Source: Corallococcus sp. NCRR (GTDB lineage: Bacteria > Myxococcota > Myxococcia > Myxococcales > Myxococcaceae). Taken from it: a stretch of 64,000 nt of DNA. The notes below the pieces were generated by a model. The model was given only the letters and a program-made list of their open reading frames with translations. It did not search any database and had not been told where the DNA came from. Location of the stretch: positions 930,001 through 994,000 of the forward strand of contig NZ_CP114039.1 in NCBI RefSeq assembly GCF_026965535.1, read 5' to 3'. Made by a program: the position numbers and the translations under genes. Positions 44,478 through 52,708 of this stretch are shown in pieces (positions within the stretch are counted from its first letter, which is position 1; each line of letters starts with the position of its first letter).

Positions 44478-44499
44478 CATCAATTCGCGGAACTTGATG
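44478..44499. promoter_or_regulatory. Candidate LysR binding site
   Basis: CATCAA, ten bases, TTGATG: an inverted repeat with LysR-box spacing in the intergenic region between the oxidoreductase and lysR-type gene. Confidence 0.5.
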
Positions 44500-44523
44500 G
44501 TCAGAAGGCCTATTGTTCATGCC

Positions 44524-45441
44524 GTGAAACTCTCGGCCTTCGACCTGAACCACGTGCGCGCGCTTCATCATCTCCTCGAGGAGGCTCACGTCACACGCGC
44601 GGCGAAGAAGCTGGGAATCACGCCCGCGGCGGCGAGCAATGCCCTGCACCGGCTGCGCGTCGACTTCGACGACCCGCTCCTGGTCCGCAACGGAAGGTCG
44701 CTCGTGCGAACGCAGCGGGCCGAGGCGCTTCGCGCGCCCGCCAGGGAGGTGATGCTCGCGGCCGGACGACTGTTCGACCAGGGACGTCCCTTCGACCCGG
44801 CGACCGCGACCTGGGACCTCTACGTGACGACGTCGGACCGCGTCGCGGAGCTGCTCCTGCCGACGCTCGACCGGCTCCTCGGGGCGCGGGCTCCCGGGGC
44901 CCTGCTCACGCTGCGGACCCAGACGCCGGACCTGGGGACGTTCCTGCGGGAGCACGGCGGGATCGCCATCGTCCCGGAGGTCGCGAAGGAGCGGGACCTG
45001 CGCTCACAACGCCTGTTCGTCGACGACTTCGTCTGCGTCATGCGCGGGGCGCATCCGCTCGCCACCGGGCGCATGTCCCTGAAACGGTTCACCGAGTGGG
45101 AGCACGTCCTGGTGGCCCCACTCGCGCAGTCGCGCCGTGGCGGCATCGACGTGCTCCTGGAGAAGGAGGGGTTCCCGCGTCGCGTGACGCGCGTGGTGAC
45201 CACGTTCTCCCTGGCACTGCCGCTCGTTCTAGGTTCGGACCGGCTCGCCGTCCTTCCGCGCAGCTTCGCCTCCGCGCACGCGAAGGCACTCGGACTCGCG
45301 CTTCGGCCCCTGCCTGTCCCGATGCCTCCCATCGAGATGCTCCTGGCCTGGCATCTGGGGAACGAGGGCGACCCGAAGCACGCCTGGCTCCGCGGGCTCG
45401 TACAGGACGCAGTACGAGCCGCGGGCCTGGCGACCACGTAA
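44524..45441 (+). CDS. LysR family transcriptional regulator
   Basis: Regulator of 305 aa. The winged helix is at residues about 5-65 (LNHVRALHHLLEEAHVTRAA, GITPAAASNALHRLRVDFDD), with a periplasmic-binding-like effector domain after it. GTG 44524 gives the family's usual N-terminus; ATG 44497 would begin inside the candidate operator. Likely controls the divergent oxidoreductase and esterase. Confidence 0.9.
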   Translation: MKLSAFDLNHVRALHHLLEEAHVTRAAKKLGITPAAASNALHRLRVDFDDPLLVRNGRSLVRTQRAEALRAPAREVMLAAGRLFDQGRPFDPATATWDLYVTTSDRVAELLLPTLDRLLGARAPGALLTLRTQTPDLGTFLREHGGIAIVPEVAKERDLRSQRLFVDDFVCVMRGAHPLATGRMSLKRFTEWEHVLVAPLAQSRRGGIDVLLEKEGFPRRVTRVVTTFSLALPLVLGSDRLAVLPRSFASAHAKALGLALRPLPVPMPPIEMLLAWHLGNEGDPKHAWLRGLVQDAVRAAGLATT

Positions 45442-45449
45442 CCTCGAAT

Positions 45450-46844
45450 TCAGGGCGTCACGAGCCGCAGGAACGCATCCTGGTTCCAGGTGTTCCCCGC
45501 GCCGTCGCGCTGCCACCCGGACACCACCAGCCCGGACTCCGGCGCCGCCACCAGCGTGGTCGTCGCCAGCGAGCACGTGCCGCTCTCGCACGACTCCGGC
45601 GCCAGCGACTTCGTGCCCAGGAGCGCGCCGTCCGCCGCGTAGCGCGTGACCGTGTCGCCGCACGCCGTGGCCACCGGGCCCGAGGGCTCCACCGCCGCCA
45701 CCGTGCCCACGGACGTCGCACCACACGTGGGCTGCTTCACCCAGCGCTCCTGCCCGTCCGCCGCCGCCGTCAGCACGAACGGACCGCCCTCATCCAGCGC
45801 CACGCCGTTCCACACCAGCAGGCCCACCGCCTCGCCGGCCACCGCCACCGTGCCGTCCGCGCCCACCGACACGGAGCCCACGCGCCCGTTCACGCCCGGC
45901 ACCTCGCGGCCCCAGGCCAGCGCGCCGTCCGCGCCGAACGCCAGCACCACGAAGCCGCCCGTGCCCTGCGCGTCGAACGTGCGCCCGTCCACCGTCACCG
46001 GGCCCACCAACCGCCCAGCCACCACCGGCGTGCCCGTCCCGGACAGCGCCACCGCCGACAGCAGCGTGCCCTCCTTCGCGCCGTTGAACGTCTTCGTCCA
46101 GGCCACCGTGCCGTCCGCCGCGTAGCGCACCAACTGGGGCGTGTGGGCCTCCGGCGTCCACTCCTCGCCCAGGGCCACGACGCCGCCCGCCGCGTCCGCC
46201 GCCACCGCGTAGACCTTCTGACCCACGCGGCGCTGCCACTCGGGCTCACCGGCCTGCGTGAACTTCACCAGGAAGCCGTCCTGCGCCTCGCCCAGCCCGA
46301 AGTCCGCCGAGTACAGGAACGCGTTGCCGGACAGGAACACCGCGCCGTCATTTCCCGTGGAGCCCGCCACGCGCAGGTCCGACAGGCGGTTGCGCTCGAA
46401 CTCCTTCGCCCACTGCTTCGTCCCGTCCGCCGAGTAGCGCGACAGCGTCAGCACCAGCCGCTCGCCGTCCACCTGCTCCCGGTCCTCATCCGAGCGCGGC
46501 GTGCCGGACGTCACCCACAGCACATCTCCGCCCTTCCCCACCGCCAGCCCCGCGCCCGTGTCGTCCTGGGGACCGCCCTGCGTGAGGGACCAGGGGCTCG
46601 CCGCCGGGGCCGTGGGCTTGGGCGCCTCCGCCGCGGGGGCCTGCGTCGGCGCCTGGGTCCCAGGCGAGGGAGCAGCCGTCCGAGGGGCCGGCGCGGGGAC
46701 CGGGGTGTCCTGGGCTTCCGCACTGGCGGTCACATCGCCAGCTTCCTCCGCCGAAGCACCACCACACGCGGTGCTTCCCAGCCCGAGGAGTCCCGCGCCC
46801 AGAAGTGCCCACCCGCCCCAGATGACTCGCCGTGCTGAACGCAT
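45450..46844 (-). CDS. Lipoprotein with PQQ/SBBP-like beta-propeller repeats
   Basis: Protein of 464 aa. A signal ending LGSTAC (lipobox) is followed by an Ala/Pro-rich linker (about 35-85), then repeated blades of the form YAADGTVAWTKTF, FTQAGEPEWQRRVG and FGADGALAWGREV, resembling SBBP/PQQ-like propeller repeats. Probably an exported surface lipoprotein; no enzyme motif. Convergent with the LysR gene, divergent from the MoxR operon. Confidence 0.8.
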   Translation of the reverse strand: MRSARRVIWGGWALLGAGLLGLGSTACGGASAEEAGDVTASAEAQDTPVPAPAPRTAAPSPGTQAPTQAPAAEAPKPTAPAASPWSLTQGGPQDDTGAGLAVGKGGDVLWVTSGTPRSDEDREQVDGERLVLTLSRYSADGTKQWAKEFERNRLSDLRVAGSTGNDGAVFLSGNAFLYSADFGLGEAQDGFLVKFTQAGEPEWQRRVGQKVYAVAADAAGGVVALGEEWTPEAHTPQLVRYAADGTVAWTKTFNGAKEGTLLSAVALSGTGTPVVAGRLVGPVTVDGRTFDAQGTGGFVVLAFGADGALAWGREVPGVNGRVGSVSVGADGTVAVAGEAVGLLVWNGVALDEGGPFVLTAAADGQERWVKQPTCGATSVGTVAAVEPSGPVATACGDTVTRYAADGALLGTKSLAPESCESGTCSLATTTLVAAPESGLVVSGWQRDGAGNTWNQDAFLRLVTP

Positions 46845-47095
46845 GCCGTGCTCCCATGCCTGCCCTGCCCCATCGCAGGTGCCTTGGGAACGTAAGCAGT
46901 GTGTCCACGGTCCGGCATTCCCCCTGTCCAGGGGGCACTGAAACAGGCCGGGGGGCAGGCACGGGGCCAGGCGGACCCGTGGCCGTCCACGAAGGAATAC
47001 CGGGTCCCTGGAACGGTTGGCACCCCACGCTCGGGGCCCCAGGGCGACGGAAACCGTTGGTCCGCCCCCTCCGCGCCGATTAAGAGAACCCTTCC

Positions 47096-48124
47096 ATGGA
47101 AAGCGCCGCCCCCGCCCCTCTTCCCCCGTCCGACGCCACCCCCGAGGACCTGCGCGCCGTCGAAGAGCTTGCCCAGGCCCGCAACGCCATCGTCGAGCAG
47201 ATTGAAAAGCGCGTCGTCGGCCAGCGGGACGTGGTGGAGCACCTGCTCATCTCGCTCTTCAGCCGCGGCCACTGCCTCTTCGTGGGCGTGCCGGGCCTGG
47301 CGAAGACGCTGCTCATCTCCACGCTGGCGGACGTGCTCAACCTGTCCTTCAACCGCATCCAGTTCACGCCGGACCTGATGCCGTCGGACATCACCGGCAC
47401 GGACATCCTGGAGGAGGACAAGACCACCGGCCGCCGCTCCTTCCGCTTCATGCAGGGCCCGCTGTTCGCGAACATCATCCTCGCGGACGAGGTGAACCGC
47501 ACGCCGCCCAAGACGCAGGCCGCGCTCCTCCAGGCCATGCAGGAGTACCGCGTCACCGCCGGTGGCCGCACGTACCCGCTGGAGCTGCCCTTCCTCGTCT
47601 TCGCGACGCAGAACCCCATCGAGCAGGAGGGCACCTATCCCCTCCCCGAAGCGCAGCTGGACCGCTTCATGTTCCTGGTGGACGTGGGCTACCCCACCGC
47701 CGAGGAGGAGGTGCAGATCGTCAAGAGCACCACCGCCGGCGCGCCGCCGAAGCTGGAGAAGATCCTCTCCCCCGAGCGCATCCTCGCCCTGCAGGAGCTG
47801 GTGCGCCGCGTGCCGGTGCCGGACCACGTGGTGCGCTACGCGGTGGAGCTGGTGCGCCACACGCGCCCCAAGGAAGCGGGCGCGCCGGACTTCGTGGCGA
47901 AGAACGTGTCCTGGGGCGCGGGTCCCCGCGCGAGCCAGTACCTGGTGCTCGCGGCCAAGGCGCGCGCCATCCTCAACGGCCGCTTCGTGGCCACGGTGGA
48001 GGACGTGCGGGCGCTGGCGAGGCCCGTGCTGCGCCACCGCGTGCTGCCCAACTTCACCGCGGAGAGCGACGGCATCACGTCCGTGAAGCTCATCGACCAG
48101 CTCCTCACGGTGGTGAAGGGCTAG
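47096..48124 (+). CDS. MoxR family AAA+ ATPase
   Basis: ATPase of 342 aa. Walker A GVPGLAKT (about 63), Walker B IILADEVNRTPPKTQAALLQ (about 125), a sensor-1 Asn in VFATQNPIEQEGTYPLPEAQ, and the C-terminal lid domain are all present. MoxR proteins act as chaperones for metal-cofactor or VWA proteins. First gene of a MoxR-DUF58-BatA operon. Confidence 0.95.
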   Translation: MESAAPAPLPPSDATPEDLRAVEELAQARNAIVEQIEKRVVGQRDVVEHLLISLFSRGHCLFVGVPGLAKTLLISTLADVLNLSFNRIQFTPDLMPSDITGTDILEEDKTTGRRSFRFMQGPLFANIILADEVNRTPPKTQAALLQAMQEYRVTAGGRTYPLELPFLVFATQNPIEQEGTYPLPEAQLDRFMFLVDVGYPTAEEEVQIVKSTTAGAPPKLEKILSPERILALQELVRRVPVPDHVVRYAVELVRHTRPKEAGAPDFVAKNVSWGAGPRASQYLVLAAKARAILNGRFVATVEDVRALARPVLRHRVLPNFTAESDGITSVKLIDQLLTVVKG

Positions 48125-48137
48125 GCGCTTCCATCCC

Positions 48138-49019
48138 ATGTCGCTGCTCGACGCCCAGACGCTGTCCCGCCTCCAGGGCGTGAAGCTGCGCGCCCGCGCC
48201 GTGATGGAGGGCGTGCTGTCCGGCCTCCACAAGAGCCCCCATCAGGGCCAGAGCGTGGAGTTCGCCGAGCACAAGGAGTACGCCCCCGGCGACGAGCTGC
48301 GCCACCTGGACTGGAAGGCCTACGGCAAGTTCGACAAGTACTACGTCAAGCGCTTCGAGCATGAGACGAACCTGCGCTCGGTGATGGTCGTGGATGCGTC
48401 CGCGTCCATGGGCTACCAGAGCGGCGCGATGTCCAAGCTGGAGGTGGCCAAGACGCTCGCGGGCGCGCTCAGCTACCTGCTCGTGCGCCAGCAGGACGCG
48501 GCGGGCCTGGCCGTCATGGTGGGCGGCGCGTTCAAGGACGTGCCGCCCCGCGCCTCCGCCGGACACCTCAACGTGCTGCTGGACACGCTGGAGCATACGC
48601 AGCCCAAGGGCCCCACGGACCTGGGCAGCGCGGCGGATCACCTGGCGGAGGTGCTGCCCCGGCGCTCCACGGTCATCGTGCTGTCGGACCTGCTGGATGA
48701 GCGGCAGGAGGCCCTCAAGCGCATCCTGGCCCTCAGGCAGCGCAAGAACGACGTGGCGGTGTTCCACCTGGTGGACCCCGCGGAGCTGACGTTCCCCTTC
48801 GACGACCCCACGCTCTTCCTGGACATGGAGGGCGAGGGCCGCATCGAGGTGAACCCGCGCGAAATCAAGCAGAGCTACCTGGAGGAGTTCGGCGCGTTCC
48901 TCGCGGACGTGAAGGCGAAGTGCGCCGAGGCCGACGTGGACTACGAGCTGGTGCGCACGGACGAGCGGCTGGATGAGGTGCTGCTGCGCTTCCTGGGACG
49001 CCGAGGGAGGCGCCGGTGA
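48138..49019 (+). CDS. DUF58 domain protein
   Basis: Protein of 293 aa with the DUF58 signature GDELRHLDWKAYGKFDKYYV near residue 50, followed by a VWA-like MIDAS segment (VMVVDASASMGY, about 80). It starts 13 nt after the MoxR stop and overlaps the next gene by four bases. In this operon type, DUF58 proteins are partners of MoxR. Confidence 0.94.
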   Translation: MSLLDAQTLSRLQGVKLRARAVMEGVLSGLHKSPHQGQSVEFAEHKEYAPGDELRHLDWKAYGKFDKYYVKRFEHETNLRSVMVVDASASMGYQSGAMSKLEVAKTLAGALSYLLVRQQDAAGLAVMVGGAFKDVPPRASAGHLNVLLDTLEHTQPKGPTDLGSAADHLAEVLPRRSTVIVLSDLLDERQEALKRILALRQRKNDVAVFHLVDPAELTFPFDDPTLFLDMEGEGRIEVNPREIKQSYLEEFGAFLADVKAKCAEADVDYELVRTDERLDEVLLRFLGRRGRRR

Positions 49020-51115
49020 CGTTCGGCAACCCGTGGTTCCTGCTGGGCGCGCTGGGTGCGCTCATCCCCGTGCTGGTGCACCTGTTCGACCGGCGCCGGC
49101 CGAGGGCGCATCCGTTCGGGCCGCTCGCGTTCGTGCTGCGCAGCCAGAAGCGCACGGCGAGCCGGCTGAAGCTGAAGCGGCTGCTCCTGTACGCGCTGCG
49201 CACGCTCATCCTGCTGGCGATCCCCATCGCGCTGGCGCGGCCGGAGTTCACCCGCGACGCGCAGGCGGCCACGGTGACGCGCGGGCCCGCGGCCACGGCG
49301 GTCATCCTGGACGCGTCGCTGTCCATGCGCTGGTCGGACGGCACGTCGAACTTCGAGAAGGGCCGCGACGAGGCGCGCGACGCGCTCAAGGACCTGCTGC
49401 CGGAGGAGCCCGCCACGGTGATGGTGTGCACGGGCGCGCCGGAAGCGCCGCCGCCGCCGGGCTTCGACCGGGCGCGGCTGCGCGCGCTGGTGGACGAGGC
49501 GAAGCCCACCTACGGCACCGCGGACCTGTCGCGCTGCCTGGACATGGCCGCTCGGTCGCTGGAGGAGAACCCCATGCCGGGCAAGCGCCTGGTGGTGGTC
49601 TCCGACATGACGGGCTCCGGCTTCCGGCTGGAAGCGCCGCCGCCCACGGTGAAGGGGCCCACGGGGGCGATGGTGAAGCCGGAGGTCGTGCTGCGCGACG
49701 TGGCGTCCGGACGCGAGTCGCTGGACAACCACGCGCTGGTGGACCTGCGCGTGGAGCCCGCCCTGCAGGCGGGGCCGCGCGCGTACCAATTCACCTTCAC
49801 GGTGCGCAACTTCGGCACGAAGCCGGCCAAGGACCTGGAGGCCGCGGTGCGCGTGGGCGAGTCCACGCTGGCCAAGGGCTTCGTGGACGTGCCCGCGGGC
49901 GGCACGACGCAGAAGACGCTGACGGTGCGCTTCCCGCAGGGCGGCACGGTGGTGGGCCAGGTGACGCTCGCGCCGGACGCGCTGGCGGAGGATGACCGGA
50001 GGGCCTTCGTGCTGCCGGTGCCGCGCGGGCTGAAGGCGCTGGTGGTGAATGGCTCGCCGCACGCGACGCGCTACCGGGACGAGGCCTTCTTCGTGGACGC
50101 GGCGCTCACGTCGCCGGGCTCGCCGGTGGACGTGGCGGTGCGCGACGCGGAGGTGGGGCTGCGCGAGGACTTCAGCGCGTACGACCTGGTGCTGCTGCTC
50201 AACACGACGGCGCCGTCGGAGGAAGAAGCACAGAAGCTGACGGCCTTCGTGGAGAACGGCGGAGGCCTCTTCGTGAGCGTGGGCGACCACGTGAACCCGG
50301 AGGCGTACAACTCACGGCTCGGCAAGCTCCTGCCGCGACCCCTGCGCCTGGTGCGTACGAGCGCCGAGCGGGAAGACCCGGACGCGGAGACGAAGACGGC
50401 GAAGCTGGCGCAGGTGAAGGTGGACCATCCGCTGTTCGCGCCCTTCACGGGCCGCGCGGAGGAGGGGCTCATCGGGGCGCGCTTCTACAAGTACATGCTG
50501 CTGGAGGCGGACAGCCCGTCCGCGCCGGGCACCAGCCAGGTGCTGGCCACGTACGAGGACGGGGCGCCCGCGGTGGCGGTGGCGCGCCGGGGCAAGGGCC
50601 GAGTGGCGCTCTTCACCAGCACGGTGGACCGCGACTGGAGTGACTTCGCCATCCGCACGAGCTTCCTGCCGCTGATGCAACGCTTCGCCGCGTACCTCAC
50701 GGGCTCGCTGGAGGAGCGCGAGGAGGTGCGCGTGCGCGTGGGCGAGACCGTGACGCTGCGCCCGGAGGGCACGCAGAAGGTGGCGGGCGTGCGCGCGCCG
50801 GATGGCAGCGAACTGCCGGTGAAGGCGCAGCCGGACGGTTCGTTCGTGGCGGGCCCCACGGTGGAGCCGGGAGTGCACGCGGTGCTGGGCGCGGATGGGA
50901 AGCCCGTGGCCGCGCTGGACTTCGCCGCCACGCTGGACCCGGCGGAGAGCGACCTGACGCGCGTGCCGCCGGACACGCTGACGGCCTACTTCGGCGAGGA
51001 CACGGTGAAGGCCTCCACGGGGGACGCGGACAAGCCCGCCGTACCGCTGTGGACGTGGCTCATCCTGGCCGCGTGCCTGGCGTTCTTCTTCGAAGGCACG
51101 CTCCTCCGGAAGTAG
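49016..51115 (+). CDS. BatA-like membrane protein with VWA and CARDB-like regions
   Basis: Protein of 699 aa. The N-terminal BatA segment FGNPWFLLGALGALIPVLVH includes the first membrane helix and is followed by a second, a VWA region (AVILDASLSMRWSDG, about 100), a CARDB-like beta domain (about 245-320), a glutamine-amidotransferase-like region (about 345-560) and a C-terminal membrane helix (WLILAACLAFFFEGTLL). GTG start coupled by GTGA to the DUF58 gene. Together with MoxR and DUF58 this is an Aer/Bat-type envelope operon. Confidence 0.9.
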   Translation: MTFGNPWFLLGALGALIPVLVHLFDRRRPRAHPFGPLAFVLRSQKRTASRLKLKRLLLYALRTLILLAIPIALARPEFTRDAQAATVTRGPAATAVILDASLSMRWSDGTSNFEKGRDEARDALKDLLPEEPATVMVCTGAPEAPPPPGFDRARLRALVDEAKPTYGTADLSRCLDMAARSLEENPMPGKRLVVVSDMTGSGFRLEAPPPTVKGPTGAMVKPEVVLRDVASGRESLDNHALVDLRVEPALQAGPRAYQFTFTVRNFGTKPAKDLEAAVRVGESTLAKGFVDVPAGGTTQKTLTVRFPQGGTVVGQVTLAPDALAEDDRRAFVLPVPRGLKALVVNGSPHATRYRDEAFFVDAALTSPGSPVDVAVRDAEVGLREDFSAYDLVLLLNTTAPSEEEAQKLTAFVENGGGLFVSVGDHVNPEAYNSRLGKLLPRPLRLVRTSAEREDPDAETKTAKLAQVKVDHPLFAPFTGRAEEGLIGARFYKYMLLEADSPSAPGTSQVLATYEDGAPAVAVARRGKGRVALFTSTVDRDWSDFAIRTSFLPLMQRFAAYLTGSLEEREEVRVRVGETVTLRPEGTQKVAGVRAPDGSELPVKAQPDGSFVAGPTVEPGVHAVLGADGKPVAALDFAATLDPAESDLTRVPPDTLTAYFGEDTVKASTGDADKPAVPLWTWLILAACLAFFFEGTLLRK

Positions 51116-51143
51116 CCCCGCCCGCCCCGGCGGCGCTCCTCCA

Positions 51144-51456
51144 AAACCTGTCCGACTGTCGGACAGGTTTCCGCCGCCCGGCTGCGGCGGAAGCAATCCT
51201 GGTCACGGTCCTCCAAGAGCTGTCCGACTGTCCGACTGGTTTCGCCGCCCGGCTGGACCGGGGCCCCTGCCCGCTGCGGCCTTCAAGACCTGTCCGACTG
51301 TCGGACAGGTTTCCGCCCATCGGCTGCGGCGGGAGCCCCTGTCGGCCTCAGCCTTCAAGACCTGTCCGACTGTCCGACAGGTTTCCGCCCCTCGGCTGTG
51401 GCGGGAGCCCCTGTCGGCCTCGGCCTTCAAGGCCTGTCCGACTGTCGGACAGGTTT
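51144..51456. repeat. Five-copy array of about 72-bp repeats centred on a palindrome
   Basis: Palindrome AACCTGTCCGAC-T-GTCGGACAGGTT occurs at 51144-51170. Related copies lie at 51216-51240 (degenerate), 51288-51310, 51360-51382 (one arm altered) and 51432-51454. Centres are 71-72 bp apart. The segments between copies are also alike (TTCCGCCC, CGGCTG, GGAGCCCCTGTCGGCC), so the whole 72-bp unit is repeated. It lies between the BatA stop and nagZ. Confidence 0.9.
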
Positions 51457-51589
51457 TCGAGACGTTCTGGCCGGAGGCCCTTGCCCGACAGCTTGAGGGT
51501 CGGCCCGCCCCGTGCCCTGACAGGCAGCCGACGCTCGGCATGCGCTCGTAATGCCCCATGGGCGGCGGGCTCTGCCACACTGCGCGGCC

Positions 51590-52699
51590 GTGAGCCCTGC
51601 TTCCGCCCTGTACCGCGACTGTGCCCGCCTCTTCATGGTGGGCTTCCCTGGCACCCGCATCGACGCCGACCTCGCGGCGCTGATGGACGACGGCATCTAC
51701 GGCGCCATCCTCTTCAAGCGCAACGTGGGCACCGCGGCGGAGACCGCGACGCTGTGCCGTGACATCAAGACGCGCGCGGGCCGGCCGTTCATCCTCTCCG
51801 TGGACCAGGAGGGTGGCCGGGTGGCGCGCCTTCGCGGTGAGCCCTTCACCGCCCTGCCTCCCATGCGCGAGCTGGGACAGCGCGGCGACGAGTCCCTGGC
51901 CGAACGCGTGGGCCGGTTGCTCGCGCACGAGCTGCGCGCCGTGGGCTTCGACTGGGACTTCGCCCCCGTGCTCGACGTGGACACCAACCCGGCCAATCCC
52001 GTGATTGGCGACCGCAGCTTCAGCCGCGACCCGGTGGAGGTGGGCCGTCTGGGCGTGGCGCTCGCGAAGGGACTGGAGGCCGGCGGCGTGGCGTCCTGCG
52101 GGAAGCACTTCCCCGGCCACGGCGACACGACGACGGACAGCCACCTCACCCTGCCGAAGCTGCCGCACGACCTGGAGCGCCTGCGCCGCGTGGAGCTGGT
52201 GCCGTTCCAGGCCTTCGCGAAGGCGGGGCTCGCGTCGCTGATGACGGCGCACGTGCTGTTCGACGCGCTGGAGCAGGGCGTCCCGGCCACCATGAGCCAC
52301 CGCGCGCTGCATGACCTGCTCCGCAAGGAGCTGGGCTTCGACGGCGTGGTCGTCAGCGATGACCTGGAGATGAAGGCCATCGCGGACCACTACTCCGTGG
52401 CGGAGGCCGCGGTGCAGGGCACGCTCGCGGGCGTGGACCTGTTCCTCGTGTGCCACAAGGCGGAGGTGCAGCGCACCGCCATCGAAGCGCTGGTGAAGGC
52501 GGTGGAGTCCGGCCGCGTCCCGCGCGAGCGCATCACCGAAGCGCACCGCCGCCTGGACGCGCTCGCCGCCCGCTTCGCGCACCCCGCCGAGGACCGGCTC
52601 GCCACGCTGGGCGACGCGGAGCACCGCTCCCTGGCCCAGGGCCTTGCCAGTGCATTCACCGGCAAGGACCCCACGGAGGTCATGCTCGCGTCGCGGTAG
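51590..52699 (+). CDS. nagZ: Beta-N-acetylhexosaminidase, GH3 family (NagZ-like)
   Basis: Cytoplasmic glycosidase of 369 aa releasing GlcNAc from peptidoglycan fragments. Single-domain GH3 with ILSVDQEGGRVARL (about 65), the NagZ His-Asp loop KHFPGHGDTTTDSH (about 172) and nucleophile VVSDDLEM (about 257). GTG 51590 matches the family N-terminus; the frame continues upstream without other support. Cell-wall recycling role by family. Confidence 0.92.
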   Translation: MSPASALYRDCARLFMVGFPGTRIDADLAALMDDGIYGAILFKRNVGTAAETATLCRDIKTRAGRPFILSVDQEGGRVARLRGEPFTALPPMRELGQRGDESLAERVGRLLAHELRAVGFDWDFAPVLDVDTNPANPVIGDRSFSRDPVEVGRLGVALAKGLEAGGVASCGKHFPGHGDTTTDSHLTLPKLPHDLERLRRVELVPFQAFAKAGLASLMTAHVLFDALEQGVPATMSHRALHDLLRKELGFDGVVVSDDLEMKAIADHYSVAEAAVQGTLAGVDLFLVCHKAEVQRTAIEALVKAVESGRVPRERITEAHRRLDALAARFAHPAEDRLATLGDAEHRSLAQGLASAFTGKDPTEVMLASR

Positions 52700-52708
52700 G
52701 CCGCGGGG

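Noticed and set aside
51144-51456. CRISPR array
   Set aside because: The intervals between palindromes are themselves similar, so the unit is a 72-bp tandem repeat without unique spacers, and no cas gene is nearby.
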